Source: a bacterium | GTDB taxonomy: Bacteria > Patescibacteriota > Minisyncoccia > UBA6257 > 2-01-FULL-56-20 | Length of the DNA: 20,623 nt | Reading direction: 5' to 3' | Assembly (NCBI GenBank): GCA_021813155.1 | Contig: JAKALK010000010.1 | Span: 1-20,623 of the forward strand | Shown here: piece by piece, positions 13,379 through 20,589 of the stretch | How the letters are laid out: every line of letters starts with the position of its first letter | How positions within the stretch are numbered: position 1 is the stretch's first letter | Translations under genes and position numbers: made by a program | The notes under the pieces: generated by a model | What the model was told of the DNA's origin: nothing | The model's input: the letters and a program-made list of their open reading frames with translations, nothing else | The model's database searches: none

Positions 13379-14296
13379 ATGATTTGGCGATACAATCGGC
13401 TGGTGTGGTTTGGTTTTGGGGTTGCCATTTTATTTTTTGGACTTCAGACCAATCTTGCCTCAGCGGCTTTTGGAATTTCTCCGCCGTTTGTAAATTCGGA
13501 CCACCTGCTTCCAGGGTCGCGTTATGTGCAGACCGTTTTTTTGGTTCAAGACCATCCTGATCAAGACACTAGAATTAAAGCAGAGCTCGAGATTAATGAT
13601 CGAATAAAGAGTTGGATCACTATTAATAATGGCGATGAGATTATCATTCCGAAAGGCGTGAGACAGTTCCCGGTGAATGTTGAGATAAGAATTCCAAAGA
13701 GCGCCGAATTGGGACTTTATAAAGGAAGCGTTACTTTTGTTGGTGTGCCGGATGTGGCTGGGCAAGTAACAGTAGCTTTAGGAGTTAAGTTGTTACTTAA
13801 TCTTACTGTAGGAACAGGAATTTATCGGGAATATAGTATTCCTTTAGTGCGTTTTTTGGATATTGAGGAAGGTTGGTCGCCTCGAGTTTATGTTAAGTTT
13901 TATAATGGAGGAAATGTGCCAGAGTCGCTTGAGCAGGCGGTCTATGAACTATCGGATCAATTTGGAGCTGTTCGGTTGGCATTTATCCAAAAGAACGATG
14001 GTTTTGAGGAAATACCTCCCTTTACCACCCAGGATTTGACGATTGAATTTCCGATAGACCTTCACTTAGGAGTAGGTCAATATTGGGGGTCAGTGAATTT
14101 ATATAAAGAAGGGAAAATTTTGGCTCATCAGCGAGCGGTGTTTAACGTCTTAGAGAAAGGCTCACTTTCGAATCCTTTTAAATTAGCTCTGAAAAACATT
14201 GAAGGTAATTGGATCTATTATTCGATTGCGGCTTTAGTACTTGCTGTGGGCTTTTTCGTTTTCAAGCGTAAGAAGTTTAAGTTTTTTGCGGGATGA
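13379..14296 (+). CDS. Membrane-anchored double Ig-like protein, DUF916/WxL-interacting-like
   Basis: The 305-residue protein has a signal peptide (cut likely after ASA, residue 29) and then begins AFGISPPFVNSDHLLPGSRY. Two beta-rich Ig-like domains follow (about 30-145 and 150-260). A single C-terminal span (about 279-296) and a Lys/Arg-rich cytoplasmic tail (KRKKFKFF) complete it. The order (signal peptide, FxxSPP start, two Ig-like domains, C-terminal span with basic tail) matches DUF916-containing WxL-interacting proteins of Gram-positive bacteria and also recalls pilus chaperones. This is similarity of architecture; I could not test homology. Its last bases overlap the dockerin gene (ATGA), so the two are probably translated together. 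It may hold the upstream Kelch/Ig proteins at the surface. Confidence 0.75.
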   Translation: MIWRYNRLVWFGFGVAILFFGLQTNLASAAFGISPPFVNSDHLLPGSRYVQTVFLVQDHPDQDTRIKAELEINDRIKSWITINNGDEIIIPKGVRQFPVNVEIRIPKSAELGLYKGSVTFVGVPDVAGQVTVALGVKLLLNLTVGTGIYREYSIPLVRFLDIEEGWSPRVYVKFYNGGNVPESLEQAVYELSDQFGAVRLAFIQKNDGFEEIPPFTTQDLTIEFPIDLHLGVGQYWGSVNLYKEGKILAHQRAVFNVLEKGSLSNPFKLALKNIEGNWIYYSIAALVLAVGFFVFKRKKFKFFAG

Positions 14297-15231
14297 AATG
14301 GGGTCGTTTTACTCTATTTTTTGTCGGCGGTAGTTTTCTGTTGGGTTGGTTTTTCTTGATGCGGGTTTGGGGCGTCGAGATTACAACGACAACGACGGTA
14401 ACGCCGACTGCGAACTTAACGCAAAATAGTTACCGGTGGTATGGAAACGCCAACTCTCTTACTCCAACGACGGGAATCGCAAGCGAGAATGTTGGAACGA
14501 GTACACCGAATATTGGAGGCGTCTTGAGGTTGAGGATGAACGTAAACGCAGGGGCGACGGCGAGTTCTGGTTTAACTTTCAGTTTGCAGTTTTCTAACTC
14601 GACTTCGAGTGGATTTGCTAATGTTGGAACCTCGACGGCTTGGGTTTTTTATGATAATCCTGGAGTAGCTGACGGCGCAATTATTATGTCGCCAATTTTA
14701 AGCGACTCTGATGTTGGCGAGTCGTATGGAGAGTCTAATCCTTCAGCAGCTTCGCCAAATGAAATTTTATCTGGACAAAAAGGGGAGTGGGACTGGGTTT
14801 TGCAAAATAATTCCGCGGCCACCTCTTCGAATTGGTATTTCAGAATGATTTTTTCTTCAGGGACGGTTTTTGACAGTTATGGGCGATATCCGACCTTATC
14901 GGCAGTCGCAGCTACTACGACACCAACTTCTACTCCAACCTCAACAACACAAGCTCCATCGGGAGGAGGTACATTACTTTTTCCTCGGCCACCGAGTCTA
15001 CCAACTCTGCCATTGCAACCAGAACAACCGCTAATACCCTCGCCTTGTGATAATTTAGCGCTTCAGAAAGTTGATTTGAACGGTGATTGCATGGTGGATT
15101 TAATTGATCTTTCTATTTTGCTTTATTACTACGGCGGTAGGGGCGGCGGAATTCAACAATACGATTTTAACAATAATGGCCAGGTCGATTTTCCTGATGT
15201 TTCGGTAATGATGTTTTATTGGACCGGATAA
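14293..15231 (+). CDS. Secreted surface protein with C-terminal dockerin
   Basis: A signal peptide (about 1-25) leads into a beta-rich domain (about 35-200) with YRWYGN, VLRLRMNV, FYDNPGVADGAII, ILSDSDVGESYGESNPS and GEWDWVLQNN, a set of motifs I associate with a domain common in Patescibacteria surface proteins. A Thr/Pro/Ser-rich linker (about 205-250) follows. The C terminus is a complete two-repeat dockerin: DLNGDCMVDLID (from residue 261) and DFNNNGQVDFPD (from residue 291), each with the calcium-ligand spacing D-x-N-x-D/N-x-x-x-D-x-x-D of F-hand loops and a following helix. It should bind a cohesin, and the next two genes encode cohesin-type proteins. The start overlaps the preceding stop (ATGA), indicating translational coupling. 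The ligand of the N-terminal domain is unknown. Confidence 0.85.
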   Translation: MKWGRFTLFFVGGSFLLGWFFLMRVWGVEITTTTTVTPTANLTQNSYRWYGNANSLTPTTGIASENVGTSTPNIGGVLRLRMNVNAGATASSGLTFSLQFSNSTSSGFANVGTSTAWVFYDNPGVADGAIIMSPILSDSDVGESYGESNPSAASPNEILSGQKGEWDWVLQNNSAATSSNWYFRMIFSSGTVFDSYGRYPTLSAVAATTTPTSTPTSTTQAPSGGGTLLFPRPPSLPTLPLQPEQPLIPSPCDNLALQKVDLNGDCMVDLIDLSILLYYYGGRGGGIQQYDFNNNGQVDFPDVSVMMFYWTG

Positions 15232-15234
15232 TTT

Positions 15235-16110
15235 ATGAAAAAGACAGCTGTTTTAATTTCGGTTTTATTTACATTTGTTTTTAGCGAGGTCGCCGTTTTT
15301 GCTTATCATGCACCTGTTTTATACTTTGGAGTTTCTAGTGAGGGGGGAGTAGGATTGGGAACGGAATTTTCGGTTGAGGTAAAGGTGAACTCAGATCAAC
15401 CTTTAAATGTTTATTCTCTGTCAGTGATCTATCCGGCCGATCTAATTGAATTTGTTTCTTTTAATAATGCCGGTTCCTTGCTTGATCTTACTAGGAGCCA
15501 GCCGAAAGTTTTTAAAGATGGGAGAATTCAGATTGAGGGCGGAAGTTTGAAGTCTTTTTCAGGAGAAGGGGGTTTATTGGGGAGAATTGTTTTTCGTGGA
15601 ATTAAACCTGGAGAGGGGAATATTGTTTTTGAAAATCCTCGAGTTTACCTTGCGAATGGGAAGGGAACGAAGATTACACCTAATGTTCGAGGACAGGGAA
15701 TACGGATAGTCGAGCAAGGGGAGGTTATTGGGGGACAAGAGCCGAAGATTGGGGCTGATACGTTGCCCCCTCGGATCGAATCGCTCCTATTCATCGATGA
15801 CCCGGTTGTTCAAACTCAAAAACTTTTAGGTTTTATAGTGAAAGACGATGGAACCGGTATTAAGGAGGTTCTGCTTTCTTATCGTCGCTGGTTTTGGTGG
15901 ACGAAGCCGATTCCAACACAGAATCCAGCCGCGTTGCCTTTAGGGGTTTGGTCCGCAAAGTTGATAGTTAAGGATAATACCCTCAACGTTAACGAGGCTG
16001 TAATTTATGATTGGGGTGCTTTTGTGAAATATACTCTTTTCTTTTTAGCCGTGGCGGTTTTTGTAGCTGTTTTAGTTATAAACAGAGTGATTAGAAGAAA
16101 GCGTTTATAA
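15235..16110 (+). CDS. Membrane-anchored cohesin-domain protein
   Basis: A signal peptide (MKKTAVLISVLFTFVFSEVAVFA) precedes a cohesin-type beta-sandwich (about residues 28-150). It shows family marks: FSVEVKVNSDQPLNVYSLSVIYP, DLIEFVSF, a GLLGRIVFRGIKPGEGNIVF strand pair and VYLANGKGTKI. A second small beta domain (about 180-260) follows, then a C-terminal span (about 263-283) and a basic tail (RRKRL), placing the cohesin outside the cell. It starts 3 bases after the dockerin gene stop without a Shine-Dalgarno, so it is probably read by re-initiation. It is the likely receptor for the upstream dockerin; binding specificity cannot be read from sequence. Confidence 0.83.
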   Translation: MKKTAVLISVLFTFVFSEVAVFAYHAPVLYFGVSSEGGVGLGTEFSVEVKVNSDQPLNVYSLSVIYPADLIEFVSFNNAGSLLDLTRSQPKVFKDGRIQIEGGSLKSFSGEGGLLGRIVFRGIKPGEGNIVFENPRVYLANGKGTKITPNVRGQGIRIVEQGEVIGGQEPKIGADTLPPRIESLLFIDDPVVQTQKLLGFIVKDDGTGIKEVLLSYRRWFWWTKPIPTQNPAALPLGVWSAKLIVKDNTLNVNEAVIYDWGAFVKYTLFFLAVAVFVAVLVINRVIRRKRL

Positions 16111-16111
16111 T
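16106..16111 (+). promoter_or_regulatory. Possible -10 box before the large cohesin gene
   Basis: TATAAT at 16106-16111 lies 8 bases before ATG 16120, the same geometry as the other leaderless starts. It partly coincides with the last codons and stop of the previous gene and has no -35 box, so it may be chance. Confidence 0.3.
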
Positions 16112-16119
16112 AAAGAAAG

Positions 16120-18195
16120 ATGGAACGACTCCGAAGGGCGTTTGTTTTCTTTGCGTTAGTTCCCGGTTTTGTTGGCGTTCTTTTTTGGCCGACTACATCT
16201 TCGGGGATATCTGGGGCTTCCTTAACGGTTGGGCCAGCTTCCGGAACTTTTTCGGTCGGAAGCATTTTTACAGTTTCGATTTATTTAAACACGGGAGGGA
16301 ACTCAGTAAATGCAGTTGAGGCAAACTTGAGTTTTCCTCCGGATAAGTTGCAAGTGGTAACGCCATCGGCCGGGAAATCTTTAATCCAAATTTGGGTAAG
16401 CCAACCTGCTTATTCTAATGAGGAAGGGACCCTAAAGTTTCAGGGAACGATACCAAGTCCTGGTATTAACACAGAAAGCGGATTGATTTCTACGGTAACT
16501 TTTCGAGTTAAGAGTACTGGTTCGGCAACTCTAAAGCTTTTAGATTCATCAAGAGTGCTTTTAAACGATGGTCGTGGAACTGATGTTCTTGGGCAGCGTG
16601 GGAGTGGGATTTATTCTTTGGTCCTGCCGCCGCCTGCAGGTCCAGTGGTGACTTCACCTAGCCATCCCGATCAAGAGAATTGGTATAAAGATAATAATGT
16701 TGTTTTTAGGTGGGAGAGTTTTCCTGATATTGAGGGGTTTAGTTATGTGTTAAATGATTCTCCAGTCGACATCCCGGATGATATTTCGGAAGGGTTGAAA
16801 ACTGGAGTAACTTATAATAATTTAGCTGACGGCGTTCATTATTTTCACATAAAATCCTTACGCGATCATTCCTGGGGAGGGGTCACGCATTATGTAGTGA
16901 ATATAGATAAAACTCCTCCATCGGTGTTCGAAGTTGGTATTACTCCATCAGATCGGACTTCGAATAGAAATCCACTGTTTGAGTTTGGAACCACCGATCA
17001 AGTTTCGGGTATCGATCATTATGAGATTAAGATTATTCCTCTTGAAAAGTCTGAGCAAGAAGGGTTGCCAAACGAAACCCCGTTTTTTGTTGAAGCTACT
17101 TCGCCTTATTCGAGGCACTTGGAGCTTGGTCGCTATGATGTGGTGGTCAGAGCTTATGACCGGGCATCTAATTTTACCCAATCTTCGAAGAAGTTGGCGA
17201 TTACAAAAGCGATTTTTGAAGTGGTAAAAGGTGAAGGCCTGAATTTCCGGGGGAGCTTTGTAATTCCGTGGTTTTGGGTTTGGTTATTCGGCATTTTAGG
17301 ATTAGGAGTTTTGGTTTATTTCGGTCGCTTGGTTTGGATTTGGCATCGACAAGTAGAGAAACACTTGGAAGCTGGAGCGTTTAAACATCCTGATATCGCT
17401 CCGAAACTTGAAGAGCTTAAAAATAAACAGAAAGAATATAAATCTGGCGGCAGTACCAATCTTTTGATTATTGGAATTATTCTTTTGATTTCATCGTTCG
17501 CTGCGGGTTTCTCGGTGCAAGCGAAAGCCTCGGAGCGTTCCGTCCTTCCTGTTGAGCCCCCGGTGGTAACTTTATTTCCTAAATCTGTTTCTAACGATGA
17601 AATTCTCTATATTGGAGGTAGAGCGGGAGCGCCTGATGCCGAAGTGGTTGTGTATATTCAATCTGAGGGGAATGGGGAAGCCATTAGTTATTCAGTTAGG
17701 ACGGATAAGAATGGAGAATGGTTTTTGTCGCTGCCAGACTTTTTAAATCCGGGGAAATATTCAGCTTGGACTCAACTTAGAGTTGGCGAGAGGTTAAGTC
17801 CGCCCAGCTCTAAATTGGATATTGAAGTAGCTAAGACAGCTATCCAGTTGGGCGAGAAGAGAATCAGTTATGAGAGTTTCTATTTCGTGCTTTTCATCAT
17901 ACTTCTTGGAGCTCTTTTAGCATTAGGTGCTTTTCTTATTTATCATTCTTATCATCATAAAATTAAGAAAGCGAAGTTAACGATGGAAATTCAAGAGGCT
18001 GAGGAATCAATTCGGAGAGGGTTTGTGATTCTAAGGAAAGACATAGAGGCTGAATTGGAATTAGTAAGAAGAACAAAATTGACTAAGGGGTTAGAGGCCG
18101 AAGAAAGACTAAGGGAAGAGAAGTTGATAAGAGATTTAGAATGGGTAAATAGTTATATTGGGAAGGAGGTGTGGGAAGTCGAAAAGAGACTGTAG
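16120..18195 (+). CDS. Large multi-span cohesin-domain surface protein with cytoplasmic coiled coil
   Basis: The 691 residues start with a signal peptide (about 1-30). A cohesin-type domain (about 34-165) follows: FTVSIYLNTGGNSVNAVEAN, LSFPPDKLQVV, LISTVTFRVKSTGSATLKL and VLLNDGRGTDV. Then come two fibronectin/Ig-like domains (about 175-265 and 266-365; NNVVFRWE, DGVHYFHIKS). A first span is at about 381-402, a short charged cytoplasmic segment follows, and a second span is at about 447-466. A further extracytoplasmic Ig-like domain (about 475-585; APDAEVVVYIQSE) leads to a third span (about 598-622). It ends in a 70-residue charged coiled coil (EIQEAEESIRRGF to the end), probably cytoplasmic. 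With the smaller cohesin protein it could present two docking sites for the dockerin protein. The coiled coil could link surface binding to the cell interior, but this is inference. Confidence 0.85.
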   Translation: MERLRRAFVFFALVPGFVGVLFWPTTSSGISGASLTVGPASGTFSVGSIFTVSIYLNTGGNSVNAVEANLSFPPDKLQVVTPSAGKSLIQIWVSQPAYSNEEGTLKFQGTIPSPGINTESGLISTVTFRVKSTGSATLKLLDSSRVLLNDGRGTDVLGQRGSGIYSLVLPPPAGPVVTSPSHPDQENWYKDNNVVFRWESFPDIEGFSYVLNDSPVDIPDDISEGLKTGVTYNNLADGVHYFHIKSLRDHSWGGVTHYVVNIDKTPPSVFEVGITPSDRTSNRNPLFEFGTTDQVSGIDHYEIKIIPLEKSEQEGLPNETPFFVEATSPYSRHLELGRYDVVVRAYDRASNFTQSSKKLAITKAIFEVVKGEGLNFRGSFVIPWFWVWLFGILGLGVLVYFGRLVWIWHRQVEKHLEAGAFKHPDIAPKLEELKNKQKEYKSGGSTNLLIIGIILLISSFAAGFSVQAKASERSVLPVEPPVVTLFPKSVSNDEILYIGGRAGAPDAEVVVYIQSEGNGEAISYSVRTDKNGEWFLSLPDFLNPGKYSAWTQLRVGERLSPPSSKLDIEVAKTAIQLGEKRISYESFYFVLFIILLGALLALGAFLIYHSYHHKIKKAKLTMEIQEAEESIRRGFVILRKDIEAELELVRRTKLTKGLEAEERLREEKLIRDLEWVNSYIGKEVWEVEKRL

Positions 18196-18239
18196 TTATT
18201 TTAAGACTTTTTGTTATTATCTTAGGTCTTTGCGCAAGG

Positions 18240-18268
18240 TTGCCAAGGTTTATTTTTTATTGTAATAT
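18240..18268 (+). promoter_or_regulatory. Promoter upstream of cutA
   Basis: TTGCCA (18240-18245, five of six consensus bases) lies 17 bases before TAATAT (18263-18268), with TG directly before the -10 box. Transcription should begin near 18276, two bases before an ATG that opens a four-codon reading frame. Confidence 0.6.
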
Positions 18269-18277
18269 GCGGCTGAA

Positions 18278-18292
18278 ATGAAAATTGAGTAA
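18278..18292 (+). CDS. Four-codon leader ORF overlapping the cutA start
   Basis: ATG at 18278 encodes Met-Lys-Ile-Glu and stops at TAA 18290-18292, whose last A is the first base of the cutA ATG (TAATG). It sits where a leaderless ribosome would initiate from the promoter at 18240-18268. It may couple initiation to cutA, or it may be chance. Confidence 0.3.
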   Translation: MKIE

Positions 18293-18630
18293 TGGATGAA
18301 AGGTCGGCAAATTCAGCACAACTAATGGTTTTTCTATACGTTACCTGCAAAAACCACGAGGAGGCAGTGAGAATTGGAAGAGCTCTCGTGAAGCGGAAGG
18401 CAGCTGGGTGCGTAAATATCTTCCCGATTAAATCCGTTTACAGCGACAATGGGGGACTGATGGAAACCGAGGAAACGTCAATGATTGTAAAAACGATTGA
18501 TTCCAAAGTTCAAGAAGCCGAGGATATTGTGCGCAGTTTACATAGTTATAAAACACCCTGCATAGCTTCTTTCGCGCTGCATCGTCTAAATCGTGAATAT
18601 AAAGAGTGGCTCACGAGTTGCGTGGTCTAG
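18292..18630 (+). CDS. cutA: CutA1-family protein
   Basis: The 112-residue protein matches CutA1, a small trimeric, ferredoxin-like-fold protein linked to divalent-cation tolerance, whose molecular role is unsettled. Family marks are MVFLYVTCKNHEEAVRIGRA (first strand and helix), KAAGCVNIFPIKSVY (family A-x-CVNI-x-P-x-x-S-x-Y), EETSMIVKT and LHSYKTPCIASF (family LHPYExPEI). The His-Tyr core is kept, but the usual Glu after Pro is Cys. The usual W after SVY is missing (YSDNGG in place of YxWxGK). I use ATG 18292; ATG 18325 would give a more standard N terminus and is possible. The start overlaps a four-codon reading frame stop. Confidence 0.88.
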   Translation: MDERSANSAQLMVFLYVTCKNHEEAVRIGRALVKRKAAGCVNIFPIKSVYSDNGGLMETEETSMIVKTIDSKVQEAEDIVRSLHSYKTPCIASFALHRLNREYKEWLTSCVV

Positions 18631-18648
18631 ATCTTTTAGAGCTGGTTA

Positions 18649-18666
18649 CGAAAAAATGGTTTTTCG
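18649..18666 (+). terminator. Weak hairpin between cutA and the aminopeptidase gene
   Basis: CGAAAAA (18649-18655) pairs with TTTTTCG (18660-18666) around loop ATGG. The stem is mostly A-T and the following bases are only moderately T-rich, so terminator function is doubtful. Confidence 0.25.
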
Positions 18667-18696
18667 AGTTTAGTTTTGGCATTCAAATTTTGAAAA

Positions 18697-20208
18697 ATGG
18701 AAATAACGTTAAGCAAAACAATTTCAAAATCGATGTCCATCGGCAGACAGGCGAGTACGCCGGTATTTTTAATCAAAGATGAGGATCGGATTGATCGACA
18801 TGAGTTTTTTAAATTTTTATCGGTCGAGGATAAGAAATATTTGATTAATTTCCAAAAAAATTTTCCGGTCAAAAAGGAGCACAGCCATCCGTTGGTTTTG
18901 CCTTCTGGACTTAAAGTTTTAGTAATTGGAATAGGCGAGAAGGCGAAATTTAATAATCGAAGGGCGATAATGGCGGCCCGGCGCGTGGTGGCGATTGCAA
19001 GGAGAGAGAGAATCAGAGACTTGGCGGTGAATTTTAATGATTTTGTGGCTAAGGATAATCGGGAAAATCAGAAACTTTTAGCGGAGGTTTTGGCAACGCA
19101 ATTCCAGATGGCGAATTATGAATTCGTGAAATACAAGACGCCGCAGGCAGAAGGGTGGTCTTTTGTTCAAACAATTGATGTTCTGGTTTTGAAACAGAAC
19201 GGATTAGCCGAGGCGCTAAAGGCGGGAGAGATAATCGGAGAGGAAATTAATAACGCCCGCAATCTTTCGAATACGCCGGGGGGCGATATGACTCCGCAGG
19301 TTTTGGCGAGCGAGGCGGTAGAAATTGGACGGAAATGGGGCGTAAAGGTAACTGTATTAGACGAAAATGCGTTAGCCGGGCTAAAGATGGGTGGGATTTT
19401 GGGTGTTGGCAAGGGATCTTCCGAGCGGCCGAAATTTATTTTGATGGAGTATCTAAAGGGTCCGCGCGGAGAGAAGCCGGTGGTTTTGGTTGGGAAAGGG
19501 GTAACTTTTGATACTGGGGGCTTAAATTTAAAACCCGATAATTCGATTTATGAAATGCATATGGATATGTCCGGAGGTTCGGCGGTAATGCATGCGATTG
19601 CGGCTTTAGCGCGACTTAAAGTTAATAAAAATATTGTGGGACTAGTGCCGGCGGTTGAGAATATGCCATCGGGTTCAAGTTATCATCCGGGCGATGTGCT
19701 TACTACGATGAATGGCAAAACGATTGAGGTTTTAAACACAGACGCCGAAGGACGGATAATTTTGGCGGATGCTTTGGAGTACGCAAAAAAATGTAAGCCG
19801 CGGTTGGTAGTGGATGTGGCGACTTTGACTGGTTCGGCCATGTCGGCTTTAGGGCAGAGAGCTTCAGCAATTTTTTCAACGAGCGAAAAAGTTCAGGAAC
19901 GTTTTGTTGAGACTGGAGAAGCGGTAGGGGATTTTGTTTGGCCTTTGCCTCTCTGGGAAGAATACGAGGAGGATATAAAAGGAACTTTTGGAGATGTGGC
20001 GAATATGGGCAAGAATCGCTATGGCGGGGCGATAAGCGGCGCAATTTTTTTGTGGCAGTTTATTAAGCCGAACAATGGCGAAACGGCAATACCTTGGGTA
20101 CATATTGATATGGCGCCTCGAACTACGCCGGCGGAAAGTGAATTTTTATCGAAGGGTTCAACCGGCGCGCCGGTGGGATTACTGACAGAATTTTTGAAGA
20201 AATTCTGA
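18697..20208 (+). CDS. pepA: Leucyl aminopeptidase, M17 family
   Basis: The 503-residue cytosolic enzyme removes N-terminal residues from peptides using two metal ions and is normally a hexamer. The catalytic C-terminal domain is complete: GKGVTFDTGGLNLKP (from about residue 266; metal ligands Lys and Asp), MHMDMSGG (Asp), and the signature NTDAEGR (from about 347; Asp and Glu ligands plus the catalytic Arg), followed by DVATLTGSAMSALG. The N-terminal macro-like domain is also present. Length fits the family (about 480-500). No Shine-Dalgarno is obvious before ATG 18697. In an organism of reduced metabolism it probably recycles amino acids from peptides; that role is inferred. Confidence 0.96.
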   Translation: MEITLSKTISKSMSIGRQASTPVFLIKDEDRIDRHEFFKFLSVEDKKYLINFQKNFPVKKEHSHPLVLPSGLKVLVIGIGEKAKFNNRRAIMAARRVVAIARRERIRDLAVNFNDFVAKDNRENQKLLAEVLATQFQMANYEFVKYKTPQAEGWSFVQTIDVLVLKQNGLAEALKAGEIIGEEINNARNLSNTPGGDMTPQVLASEAVEIGRKWGVKVTVLDENALAGLKMGGILGVGKGSSERPKFILMEYLKGPRGEKPVVLVGKGVTFDTGGLNLKPDNSIYEMHMDMSGGSAVMHAIAALARLKVNKNIVGLVPAVENMPSGSSYHPGDVLTTMNGKTIEVLNTDAEGRIILADALEYAKKCKPRLVVDVATLTGSAMSALGQRASAIFSTSEKVQERFVETGEAVGDFVWPLPLWEEYEEDIKGTFGDVANMGKNRYGGAISGAIFLWQFIKPNNGETAIPWVHIDMAPRTTPAESEFLSKGSTGAPVGLLTEFLKKF

Positions 20209-20259
20209 TTTCTTTACGGATTACGAATCGGTACGAATATACAGACAGGCGAATAGGAG

Positions 20260-20265
20260 TATAAT
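20260..20265 (+). promoter_or_regulatory. -10 box for the zinc-ribbon gene
   Basis: A perfect TATAAT at 20260-20265 lies 6 bases before ATG 20272, implying a leaderless transcript. No -35 box is clear. Upstream, TACGAAT occurs twice (20222-20228 and 20232-20238), one helical turn apart. Confidence 0.5.
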
Positions 20266-20271
20266 TTTGGA

Positions 20272-20589
20272 ATGAGTCCTGAGACTAGAATTTGCCAGAA
20301 TTGCAAAGGGAGTTTTGTGATTGAGCCTGAGGACTTTCAATTCTACGAAAAAATGAAAGTTCCGCCGCCGACGTGGTGCCCGGAGTGTCGATTAATTCGG
20401 CGGCTTTGCTGGAGAAATGAGAGGTTTTTATATAGACGAAAATGTGACCTCTGCAAAAAAGACGTTCTAACAACCTACCACGGAGACGATCCGTATGCGG
20501 TGTATTGTCATGATTGCTGGTATTCAGATAATTGGGATCCTTTGAGCTATGGACGAGAGTATGACTTTTCTCGTCCCTTCTTTCTTTAG
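20272..20589 (+). CDS. CxxC zinc-ribbon protein, apparently truncated by a stop codon
   Basis: The 105-residue reading frame carries four CxxC pairs (CQNC, CPEC, CDLC, CHDC), enough for two zinc sites, and the string SDNWDPLSYGREYDFSRPFF. From memory this belongs to a zinc-ribbon family frequent in Patescibacteria whose members run on well beyond the SRPFF segment. Here a TAG stop (20587-20589) comes two codons after FF. Past it the same frame reads W-K, then TAA (20596-20598), then LFDRVPRL to the window end. This resembles what I remember of the family continuation. The gene therefore looks broken by two nonsense codons, or the contig end has errors. Its function is unknown; nucleic-acid or protein binding is a guess from the zinc ribbons. 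Confidence 0.7.
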   Translation: MSPETRICQNCKGSFVIEPEDFQFYEKMKVPPPTWCPECRLIRRLCWRNERFLYRRKCDLCKKDVLTTYHGDDPYAVYCHDCWYSDNWDPLSYGREYDFSRPFFL

